DNA of 14,887 nucleotides from CAZLPW01 sp964561495 (GTDB taxonomy: Bacteria > Fidelibacterota > Marinisomatia > Marinisomatales > UBA1611), in the NCBI GenBank assembly GCA_964561495.1, contig CAZLPW010000051.1, forward strand, positions 1 to 14,887, in the 5' to 3' direction. The notes beneath the pieces are model-generated. The model did no database searches. It had not been told where the DNA came from and was given only the letters and a program-made list of their open reading frames with translations. This document shows positions 6,172 through 12,497 of this stretch, piece by piece (position 1 is the stretch's first letter; each line of letters begins with the position of its first letter). A program made the translations under genes and the position numbers.

Positions 6172-7446
6172 TTGATAAAATACAAAGTGTTTTTATTATA
6201 CCAGAGCTTAGACAAAGGATTAGCTTTACAATGCTTCTTTTAATTGTTGTTCGTGTTGGTGCACATATACCTATTCCAGGTGTGGATGGACAGGCATTAG
6301 CTAACGCTTTTGGTAGTTTAGAAAACTCCCTTTTTGGATTATTTAATACTTTTGTTGGCGGAGCCTTTGCTCAAGCTTCTTTATTTTCACTTGGTATTAT
6401 GCCGTATATTTCATCATCAATTATAATACAATTGATGGGTTCTGTAATCCCTTATTTTCAAAGGTTGCAAAAAGAAGGTGAAGCTGGAAGAAAAAAAATA
6501 ACTCAAATAACTCGTTATGGGACTGTACTTTTGGCATCTATGCAATCGTATGGTGTAGTTGCTGTTTTTCTACCAAGCCTGAATTCAAATGGAAATACTG
6601 TTGTTTTTGATCCTGGCGTTTTATTTATATTCACAGGTATAGTCAGTATGGTTACTGGAACTTTATTATTGATGTGGCTTGGAGAGCGAATCACTGAAAG
6701 TGGGATTGGTAATGGTATTTCACTGATTATAATGGTAGGTATCATATCAGCTTTTCCAAATGTCGTAATAAGTGAAGTCGCTCTTATTCGTGAAGGTGTT
6801 AGAGAACCACTTTCGGAATTAATATTAGTAGGTATTATGTTTGCAATAATATGCTTTGTTGTTTTACTTACTCAAGGTACTNNNNNNNNNNAATACCCAT
6901 ATTCCCATGAAAGTAAATACAGCAGGGGTTATGCCTATAATATTCGCTCAATCAATAATGTTCATTCCTAGTACAATTTCTACATTTTTGGGTGATAGCA
7001 AATTTGGTGAAACATTAATGAATTGGTTTTCTTTTGAGCATTACTTCTATTGGATATTTTTTGGTTTAATGATTATTTTTTTTACATATTTTTATACAGC
7101 TATTGCTTTTGATCCTATTCAAGTTTCCTCAACCATGAAACAACAGGGTGGCTTTATACCAGGTGTTCGTCCTGGAAAGAAAACTGCCGAATATATAGAT
7201 AATATTCTTACTAGAGTAACTCTTCCAGGGTCTATAATGTTGGCAGGGGTTGCTATTTTCCCATTTGTTTTAATGAAGGGCATGAAAATAAATTATAATT
7301 TGGCATCCTTTTTTGGAGGTACGAGTTTATTGATAATAGTTGGAGTTGCATTAGATACTTTGCAACAAATTGAGTCGCACTTGTTGATGAGACATTATGA
7401 TGGTTTTCTAGGTAAGGGTAAAATCCGTGGGCGAAGGAGGGTTTGA
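6168..7446 (+). CDS. secY: Preprotein translocase channel subunit SecY, interrupted by an assembly gap
   Basis: SecY is the ten-helix inner-membrane channel of the Sec translocon. The 238 codons before the N run give the N-terminus, the first helix with RVGAHIPIPGVDG, the plug region (SLFGLFNTFVGGAFAQASLF, LGIMPYISSSIIIQLM), and the segment GERITESGIGNGISLIIMVG. After the Ns, from 6892, the frame is shifted relative to the upstream part: NTHIPMKVNTAGVMPIIFAQ, FDPIQVSSTMKQQGGFIPGV and the last helices, ending LLMRHYDGFLGKGKIRGRRR. Aligning with remembered SecY sequences, about 20 residues of the cytoplasmic loop (usually beginning RRI..) are absent. The 10 Ns therefore stand for about 60 bases and the gene is probably intact, at ~440 residues. 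Confidence 0.93.
6882..6891. other. Assembly gap (10 N) inside secY
   Basis: Ten Ns fall between the codon for T (6879-6881) and the codon for N (6892-6894). The flanking reading frames agree only if the true gap is a multiple of three, so the length of 10 is a placeholder. SecY alignment suggests about 60 missing bases. Confidence 0.95.
7434..7440 (+). promoter_or_regulatory. Shine-Dalgarno deciding the map start
   Basis: AAGGAGG lies in the last codons of secY. It is 5 bases before the ATG at 7446, a good spacing, but only 2 bases before the in-frame TTG at 7443. This favours ATG as the map start. Confidence 0.75.
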
Positions 7447-8201
7447 TGGTTTATTTGCGGTCAGATGATGAAATAAAGAAAATTTCTAAAAGCTGTCAGA
7501 TTGTGGCTGATACTTTAAATATGATTAGAGATTATGTTAAACCTGGCGCAAAAGTATCTCAATTAGATTCAATGGCTGAAGATTTTATTATTTCAAGGGG
7601 TGCTAGACCAGCTTTTAAAGGCTATATGGGGTTTCCTTCAACATTATGTGTGTCAATAGATAGTGCAGTTGTTCATGGTATCCCTAGTGATGATATTCTT
7701 CAAGAAGGGCAAATTGTTGGTATTGATTGTGGTGCAGAACTTGATGGGTATTATGGCGACCATGCGATTACTTTTGCAGTAGGAAATATTAGTGAAGAAA
7801 AACAAAAATTGATGAATGTAACAAAAGAATCTTTGAATAGAGCTATTCAAAGTGCTCTGCCTGGTAATTTTGTAGGAGATATTGGGTATGCGGTCCAATC
7901 CTATGTTGAGAGTAAAGGGTTTTCTGTAGTACGCGAGCTTGTAGGGCATGGAATAGGGCGAGATTTACATGAAGAGCCTCAAATTCCAAATTATGGATTA
8001 GCCCATAATGGATATCCATTAAAAGTAGGAATGTGTATTGCTATTGAACCTATGATTAATGCAGGAAAAAAGGAAGTTTATACTGCTGAAGATGGATGGA
8101 CCATTTTTACAAAAGATGGCTCGCCATCTGCTCATTTTGAACATACCATTGCTATAAAAGACAGTGGGCCAGAAATATTAAGTGTAGTTAAAAATGGCTA
8201 A
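7446..8201 (+). CDS. map: Type I methionine aminopeptidase
   Basis: This cytosolic metalloenzyme removes the initiator methionine from nascent proteins. The 251-residue product is of the short type I class without N-terminal extension. The dinuclear metal ligands expected for the family are present: D94 (GIDCG), D105 (YYGDHA), H168 (VGHGIG), E201 (AIEPM) and E232 (FEHTIAI). H78 (VVHGIP) and H175 (LHEEP) match the substrate-binding histidines. The ATG at 7446 overlaps the secY TGA by one base (TGATG) and has a well-spaced ribosome binding site. Placement directly after secY without adk is as in Bacteroidetes-like genomes. The end overlaps infA by 8 bases. Confidence 0.96.
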   Translation: MVYLRSDDEIKKISKSCQIVADTLNMIRDYVKPGAKVSQLDSMAEDFIISRGARPAFKGYMGFPSTLCVSIDSAVVHGIPSDDILQEGQIVGIDCGAELDGYYGDHAITFAVGNISEEKQKLMNVTKESLNRAIQSALPGNFVGDIGYAVQSYVESKGFSVVRELVGHGIGRDLHEEPQIPNYGLAHNGYPLKVGMCIAIEPMINAGKKEVYTAEDGWTIFTKDGSPSAHFEHTIAIKDSGPEILSVVKNG

Positions 8202-8414
8202 AGAACAACCAATAACAATCGATGGTGTAATTAAAGAAACGTTNNNNNNNNNNGTGTAGAAGTAGAAATAGGAGAAGATGTTCATGATGTATTGGCTCAT
8301 GTAAGTGGAAAAATGAGAATGCATTTCATCAAGATTTTACCTGGTGATGTAGTTACATTGGAAATTTCTCCATATGACCTTTCAAGGGGTAGAATAATAT
8401 ATAGGCAAAAATAA
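8194..8414 (+). CDS. infA: Translation initiation factor IF-1, interrupted by an assembly gap
   Basis: IF-1 is a small OB-fold protein that occupies the ribosomal A site during initiation. The first 16 codons read MAKEQPITIDGVIKET, then TT and the N run. From 8256 a different frame reads VEVEIGEDVHDVLAHVSGKM, then RMHFIKILPGDVVTLEIS, PYDLSRGRII and the end YRQK before TAA (8412-8414). The missing piece should be roughly L-PNAMF-R, about 17 bases, which restores the frame, so the 10 Ns are mis-sized and the gene is probably whole at ~75 residues. The VEIGEDVHDV stretch appears about three residues longer than in the usual VELENGH-V form. The start lies 8 bases inside the end of map, with no evident ribosome binding site. 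Confidence 0.93.
8244..8253. other. Assembly gap (10 N) inside infA
   Basis: Ten Ns lie between two halves of IF-1 whose frames do not match across 10 bases. The true gap must be 2 modulo 3 in length. A gap of 17 bases fits both the frame and the expected IF-1 sequence. Confidence 0.95.
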
Positions 8415-8420
8415 GTTAAA

Positions 8421-8534
8421 ATGAAAGTTAGACCTTCAATAAAAAAAATATGTGATAAATGTAAAATAATAAAACGTAAACGCGTTTTATTGGTTATTTG
8501 CGAAAACAAAAAACATAAACAGCGACAAGGATAA
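8421..8534 (+). CDS. rpmJ: 50S ribosomal protein L36, zinc-binding type
   Basis: L36 is the smallest ribosomal protein and a zinc-ribbon element of the large subunit near the factor-binding region. The 37-residue translation is MKVRPSIKKICDKCKIIKRK, then RVLLVICENKKHKQRQG. It has the complete zinc ligand set C11, C14, C27 and H32, so this is the zinc-dependent form. The ATG at 8421 is 6 bases after infA, and the stop TAA (8532-8534) is 5 bases before rpsM. The infA-rpmJ-rpsM order is the standard head of the alpha block. It is short enough to be missed by gene callers with a length cutoff. Confidence 0.96.
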   Translation: MKVRPSIKKICDKCKIIKRKRVLLVICENKKHKQRQG

Positions 8535-8539
8535 AGATA

Positions 8540-8917
8540 ATGGCTCGTATAGTAGGTATAGATATACCTAAAAATAAAAAAGTACCATATGCATTACGGT
8601 ATATACATGGAATTGGGATGACTACTGCCATAAATTTATGTTCTGAGGCAAAAGTAGATATTAATACAAGAGTAAGTGATCTTACTGAAAAACAAGTGGT
8701 AGCAATTAGAGATGCTATAGCAAATCTTAGTGTTCTTGTCGAAGGTGAATTGCGTTCGCAAACCGCAATGAACATAAAGCGACTCAAAGATTTGGGTACA
8801 TATAGAGGCCTTCGTCATAGAAAAGGTCTTCCTGCAAATGGACAAAGAACTAAAACGAATGCTAGAACAAGAAAAGGTAAGAAGAGGACTATAGGTCTAG
8901 GAAAAAGTGCTATCTAA
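8540..8917 (+). CDS. rpsM: 30S ribosomal protein S13
   Basis: S13 sits at the top of the 30S head, contacting S19, L5 (intersubunit bridges) and P-site tRNA through its basic tail. The 125 residues begin MARIVGIDIPKNKKVPYALR, followed by YIHGIG, the helix-turn-helix-like rRNA-binding part, and then LKDLGTYRGLRHRKGLP, NGQRTKTNARTRKG and a basic C-terminus. The ATG at 8540 lies 5 bases after rpmJ. In E. coli a pseudoknot before rpsM lets S4 repress the operon; here infA and rpmJ occupy the space immediately upstream, and I see no support for such a leader. Confidence 0.96.
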   Translation: MARIVGIDIPKNKKVPYALRYIHGIGMTTAINLCSEAKVDINTRVSDLTEKQVVAIRDAIANLSVLVEGELRSQTAMNIKRLKDLGTYRGLRHRKGLPANGQRTKTNARTRKGKKRTIGLGKSAI

Positions 8918-8929
8918 ATTTTTTAATCT

Positions 8930-8935
8930 AAGGGG
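8930..8935 (+). promoter_or_regulatory. Shine-Dalgarno supporting the TTG start of rpsK
   Basis: AAGGGG lies in the 23-base rpsM-rpsK gap, the longest intergenic gap in the window, 5 bases before the TTG at 8941. Confidence 0.65.
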
Positions 8936-8940
8936 TTATT

Positions 8941-9327
8941 TTGGCAGAAAATAAAAGAAAAAAGAAAAAAAGGAAAAATATTGATTCACATGGTGTTGCG
9001 CATATTAAATCAACTTTTAATAATACCCATGTGACTTTTACAGATATTAAAGGCAATGTGCTAGTTTGGGAAAAAGCTGGGACCTCTGGTTTTAAGGGCT
9101 CTAGAAAGAGCACAGCTTATGCTGCAACTAAAGCTGGGGAAAATGCTGCACAAACAGCTTTGAACCTAGGAATGACAAGTATAGAAATTAAAGTAAAGGG
9201 GCCAGGCTCTGGTAGGGAGGCTGCAATTAGAGCCATCGCAAGTGTGGGGATCCAAATTACTAGTATTACTGATGTTACACCATTACCACATAATGGTTGT
9301 AGACCTCCAAAACAAAGAAGGGTATAA
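8941..9327 (+). CDS. rpsK: 30S ribosomal protein S11 (TTG start)
   Basis: S11 forms part of the 30S platform near the mRNA exit (anti-Shine-Dalgarno) region, with S18 and S21. The 128-residue protein has a very basic N-terminus (AENKRKKKKRKNIDSHG), then GVAHIKSTFNNTHVTFTDIK, GNVLVWEKAGTSGFKGSRKS, AYAATKAGENAAQTAL, KVKGPGSGREAAIRAI, and the diagnostic C-terminus VTPLPHNGCRPPKQRRV. The TTG at 8941 has a ribosome binding site at 8930-8935. There is no ATG between the rpsM stop and the conserved sequence, so the TTG start is well supported. Confidence 0.96.
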   Translation: MAENKRKKKKRKNIDSHGVAHIKSTFNNTHVTFTDIKGNVLVWEKAGTSGFKGSRKSTAYAATKAGENAAQTALNLGMTSIEIKVKGPGSGREAAIRAIASVGIQITSITDVTPLPHNGCRPPKQRRV

Positions 9328-9334
9328 ATTATAT

Positions 9335-9952
9335 ATGGCAAAAAACAACACTCCTAAAGGAAAGCTGGTAAGAAAGTTTGGAGAAAACATTTTTGGAAAT
9401 CCTAAATTTGATAAATTATTAAATCGTAAGCCATATAAACCAGGGCAACATGGTCAAACAAGAAGAGCAAAATTGTCAAATTATGGATTGCAATTACAAG
9501 AAAAACAAAAAATAAAATTTATGTATGGTCTTTTAGAGAAACAGTTTTTATTAACCTTTAAAAAGGCTGAAAGGATGGATGGTGAAACTGGAACAAATAT
9601 GTTGCAATTATTAGAATCACGTTTAGATAATGTCGTTTATCGTTTGGGTTTAGCGCCTTCACGTCCTGCTTCCAGGCAAATGGTTAGTCATAAACATATT
9701 CATGTAAATAATAAATTAGTAAATATCCCTTCATATATTATAAAGCCTGGAGATATAATTGGCGTGAGAAATAAAAGTAAGAAAAACGATATTATCTTAG
9801 ATTCTATGCGAAGGATTAAAGGTGATATTGAACTTAGTTGGCTTCAGTTAGACAAGGCAAAAATGCAGGGAACATTTTTATCTGTACCTGAACGTGATGA
9901 TATGAATTTGACTATTAATGAGCAGTTAGTAGTAGAACTTTTTTCTAAATAA
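9335..9952 (+). CDS. rpsD: 30S ribosomal protein S4, cysteine-free type
   Basis: S4 nucleates 30S body assembly and, with S3 and S5, lines the mRNA entry channel. The 205-residue product begins MAKNNTPKGKLVRKFGENIF, followed by KPYKPGQHGQ, the conserved LQLQEKQKIKFMYGLLEKQF region, and an S4 RNA-binding fold (LESRLDNVVYRLGLAPSRPA, SRQMVSHKHIHVNNKLV). It has no cysteines, so it is the zinc-free class. The N-terminal region resembles FCB-type S4. The ATG at 9335 is 7 bases after rpsK. The open frame runs back to 9242 inside rpsK, but the family N-terminus starts at 9335, so the longer version is rejected. Confidence 0.96.
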   Translation: MAKNNTPKGKLVRKFGENIFGNPKFDKLLNRKPYKPGQHGQTRRAKLSNYGLQLQEKQKIKFMYGLLEKQFLLTFKKAERMDGETGTNMLQLLESRLDNVVYRLGLAPSRPASRQMVSHKHIHVNNKLVNIPSYIIKPGDIIGVRNKSKKNDIILDSMRRIKGDIELSWLQLDKAKMQGTFLSVPERDDMNLTINEQLVVELFSK

Positions 9953-9969
9953 TATAATTAGGATAAATA

Positions 9970-10944
9970 ATGGCAAGTAAACCTATGGACTTATCAGTTG
10001 ACTACAAGTCAACTTCAAAATCTTCAAAAACTGGGAAATTCACTCTTCAACCTTTAGAAAGGGGTTTTGGTACAACAATTGGCAATTCTTTGCGAAGAGT
10101 ATTATTAACTAGTATCCCTGGAGCTGCAATCACCCATTTAAAAATAAGTGGTGTGCAACATGAATTTTCAACCATAGATGGTGTGAAAGATGATGTTGCG
10201 GATATAATTCTTAATTTAAAAAAAGTACGTTTTAGGTTAATGGATAATAATCCAGATAAAGTAAATATTTCTCTAAAGGGAAAATCTGTTTTCACTGCAA
10301 AAGACATTCAAAATGCTAGTGACCAATTTGAAATTTTAAATCCTGAACAATATATAACTGAATTAAATGGAACAGCCAATTTGGATATTGAATTAAGAAT
10401 TGGCATAGGAAAAGGCTATGTTCCTTCACATGAAAATGAATTACCTAATTTAACAGTAGGTACTTTATCAATTGATAGTATTTTTAATCCTGTAACAAAT
10501 GTTTCTTTTAGTGTCCAACCAGTACCTGGCGCAAAGGAACCAATAGAAATTCTTACCATGGAGATTGAAACTGATGGGTCTATTTCTGCAAAGGACGCGA
10601 TTAGTTATTCTGCTACATATTTAAGAGAAAACTTAAAGTTTATTGAAGGAATTGCAAATCCTGAAGTTTTAGAAATTTCAGATGGCGTTTCTGAAGAGAC
10701 AATGATGTTACGAAAACTGTTAAACCAAACTATAGATGAGATGGAATTATCTGTCCGAAGTTTTAATTGTCTACAGGCTGCAGGAATCAAATACATTTAT
10801 GAGCTTGTAAGTAAAGAAGAAAATCAGATGCTTAAGTATAAGAACTTTGGAAGAAAATCGCTTACTGAACTAATTGAAAAGCTTGATTCTATGGGATTAC
10901 ATGTTGGCATGGAGACAGATAAAATAATGGTTGAAGAAGGGTAA
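9970..10944 (+). CDS. rpoA: DNA-directed RNA polymerase subunit alpha
   Basis: Alpha dimerises to nucleate RNA polymerase assembly and contacts promoter UP elements and activators. The 324-residue protein has the N-terminal assembly domain with the signature LERGFGTTIGNSLRRVLLTS (residues 29-48) and GAAITHLKISGVQHEFSTID. The C-terminal DNA-binding domain starts around residue 250: ELSVRSFNCLQAAG (R263, N266 and C267 match E. coli R265, N268 and C269), and NFGRKSLTELIE (G294, K296 and S297). F265 and Q269 replace E. coli A267 and K271. The ATG at 9970 is 17 bases after rpsD. Its position between rpsD and rplQ is standard. Confidence 0.97.
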   Translation: MASKPMDLSVDYKSTSKSSKTGKFTLQPLERGFGTTIGNSLRRVLLTSIPGAAITHLKISGVQHEFSTIDGVKDDVADIILNLKKVRFRLMDNNPDKVNISLKGKSVFTAKDIQNASDQFEILNPEQYITELNGTANLDIELRIGIGKGYVPSHENELPNLTVGTLSIDSIFNPVTNVSFSVQPVPGAKEPIEILTMEIETDGSISAKDAISYSATYLRENLKFIEGIANPEVLEISDGVSEETMMLRKLLNQTIDEMELSVRSFNCLQAAGIKYIYELVSKEENQMLKYKNFGRKSLTELIEKLDSMGLHVGMETDKIMVEEG

Positions 10945-10949
10945 GTAAA

Positions 10950-11339
10950 TTGAGGCACAGAATTTCAGGAAGAAAACTTGGTCGTAAAAAAGCTAGTAGG
11001 AAGGCTTTGATGGTAAGTTTGTCTATGGCTTTAATAGAGCATAAAAAAATAAAAACAACTGATGCTAAAGCCAAGGAACTAAGAACTTTTATAGAACCTC
11101 TCATTACTTTTGCCAAAAGAGGTGATCTCCACTCAAGAAGACAAGTTTTAAAATCAATTACAAAAAAAAGCATTGTCAGAGAACTTTTTGATAAAATTGG
11201 ACCATTTTTTTCTGAACGTAATGGTGGTTATACTAGAATAACCAAACTCGGTTTTCGTGATAATGATAGAGCTCCTGTTTCGCTAATTGAATTAGTGGAT
11301 TATAACTTATCTGATTCAGATAAAGGCGAGTCTTCATAG
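10950..11339 (+). CDS. rplQ: 50S ribosomal protein L17 (TTG start)
   Basis: L17 is a large-subunit protein near the exit tunnel. The 129-residue product begins at the canonical MRHRISGRKLGRKKASRKAL. It continues with LIEHKKIKTTDAKAKELRTF and FIEPLITFAKRGDLHSRRQV, and ends YTRITKLGFRDNDRAPVSLI plus a short acidic tail. TTG at 10950 is the only codon that gives the exact family start. It lacks the long C-terminal extension I associate with Bacteroidetes L17, a hint against that phylum. It is the last gene of the ribosomal block. The next start is only 14 bases away, with no hairpin-plus-T-tract terminator between. Confidence 0.95.
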   Translation: MRHRISGRKLGRKKASRKALMVSLSMALIEHKKIKTTDAKAKELRTFIEPLITFAKRGDLHSRRQVLKSITKKSIVRELFDKIGPFFSERNGGYTRITKLGFRDNDRAPVSLIELVDYNLSDSDKGESS

Positions 11340-11353
11340 CTATTTAATACCTT

Positions 11354-12496
11354 TTGATTATTCAATTTAGGTATTACTCTATTCAGGCAATTTTATTTGC
11401 TTGTATTGGTTTATCCATAAGCAGTTTGTATGCGAATTCGTTTGAGGTTCGTGCGTTATGGGTTGTAAGAGATGATATGGTATCAAAAGTTAGCATAGAT
11501 AAAATCTTATCTTTTGCAAAAGAAAATAATTATAATCATCTTTTTGTTCAAGTCAGGGGTAGGGGTGATGCATATTATACATCTCGTATTGTTCCAAGAT
11601 CTCACTTACTTGCGAATACAGATTTTGATCCATTAAAATATATCATCAAACAAGCGCGTTACGAAAATATTGCAATCCATGCTTGGATTAATTTGTATTA
11701 TTTATGGTCATCAAGTGACCCTCCATCTCAAAGCGACCATTTGCTATACACACACCCAGAATGGTTAGATACAAAATATCCTGATAATATAAAAGTAGAA
11801 GAAACTTTAGAGGCGATGGCTGCTAATAGGAAAAAATTTGGTGAAGGATTTTATTTATCCCCTACGCACCCTGAAGTCGATGCGCATTTACAGCACGTTG
11901 TAACAGAATTAATTCAAAATTATAAGTTAGATGGTATTCATTTTGATTATATCAGATATCATGCTTCAGGATGGGGTTTAAATCCAGTAGGGCTAAAGAT
12001 GTATTTAAACCAATCTGTCACCGTTCCAGGCTTACCAGTCCTAAAAGTTAAAGAAAAAATGACGTTTGATGATTTTAAACGAAAAGCAATTACTAATTTT
12101 ATTAAAAAAGCATCTACTAGGATTAAGGCTTACCAACCATACTGTATTGTTTCAGCTGCGGTTAAGCCTAATCTATACTCAGCTAGAAAAGAGTTTTGTC
12201 AAGAATGGGATGTTTGGCTTTCAGGGAGGTATGTTGATTGGGCTGTGCCTATGAATTATGCTTCAAATATTGATAGCTTTGATAGAAATATTCAAATAAT
12301 AAGAGACAATATTCCTGAACAGTATTTGGAAAGGATTATTATGGGAATTGCAATTTACAACCAAAAACCACGTTCAGCTGGTCAAAAAATTTATTATACG
12401 GGTAAAAATAATTTTGGTGGGGTAAGCATTTTTTCCTATACTGTTTTTAAAGAAAAATCAACATATGCAAATAAAATAATAAAATATTTAAATTAA
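11354..12496 (+). CDS. Secreted glycosyl-hydrolase-like protein, GHL10/DUF187 family (TTG start)
   Basis: The 380-residue protein has a Sec signal peptide: a hydrophobic run at about residues 9-25 and a likely cut after SSLYA (residue 27). The mature part fits the GHL10 family (Pfam PF02638), a TIM-barrel group related to glycoside hydrolases: EVRALWVVRDD (31-41), HLFVQVRGRGDAYYTSR (62-78), HAWINLYYLW (109-118), HPEW (134-137), YLSPTHPEV (167-175), LDGIHFDYIRY (192-202) and VDWAVPMNY (294-302). E. coli DigH/YddW of this family cleaves peptide-stripped peptidoglycan glycans, so an envelope role is plausible, but the substrate is not determined. TTG at 11354 is the only ATG, GTG or TTG before the signal peptide, and no ribosome binding site is seen. 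The stop is one base before hutU. Confidence 0.85.
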   Translation: MIIQFRYYSIQAILFACIGLSISSLYANSFEVRALWVVRDDMVSKVSIDKILSFAKENNYNHLFVQVRGRGDAYYTSRIVPRSHLLANTDFDPLKYIIKQARYENIAIHAWINLYYLWSSSDPPSQSDHLLYTHPEWLDTKYPDNIKVEETLEAMAANRKKFGEGFYLSPTHPEVDAHLQHVVTELIQNYKLDGIHFDYIRYHASGWGLNPVGLKMYLNQSVTVPGLPVLKVKEKMTFDDFKRKAITNFIKKASTRIKAYQPYCIVSAAVKPNLYSARKEFCQEWDVWLSGRYVDWAVPMNYASNIDSFDRNIQIIRDNIPEQYLERIIMGIAIYNQKPRSAGQKIYYTGKNNFGGVSIFSYTVFKEKSTYANKIIKYLN

Positions 12497-12497
12497 A

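Noticed and set aside
6856..6891. A separate small gene beginning at ATG 6856 and running through the Ns into the second half of secY.
   Set aside because: The part before the Ns is secY read in the wrong frame. The fusion appears only because the N run has an arbitrary length.
7443..7445. TTG at 7443 as the start of map.
   Set aside because: It lies only 2 bases from the AAGGAGG ribosome binding site. The adjacent ATG at 7446 has proper 5-base spacing and forms a TGATG overlap with the secY stop.
8415..8539. An S4-binding autoregulatory pseudoknot before rpsM, as in E. coli.
   Set aside because: The stretch is filled by rpmJ and very short gaps, and I could not trace a supporting structure.
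7653..8845. Antisense open frames opposite map, infA and rpsM, up to 98 codons.
   Set aside because: They lie on the opposite strand of well-identified conserved genes, have no recognisable motif or ribosome binding site, and are the usual shadows of AT-rich coding sequence.
9242..9334. A longer rpsD starting at ATG 9242.
   Set aside because: The extra codons overlap the conserved rpsK C-terminus in another frame, and the S4 family N-terminus begins at the ATG at 9335.
11340..11353. A terminator or promoter between rplQ and the GHL10 gene.
   Set aside because: The gap is 14 bases, has no stem-loop with a T tract and no room for a -35/-10 pair. A TTGAAT and a TATAAC near the end of rplQ (11287-11306) are only 8 bases apart, which is wrong spacing for a sigma-70 promoter.
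12066..12254. A 62-codon + strand frame inside the GHL10 gene.
   Set aside because: It overlaps conserved GHL10 coding sequence in another frame and has no independent support.
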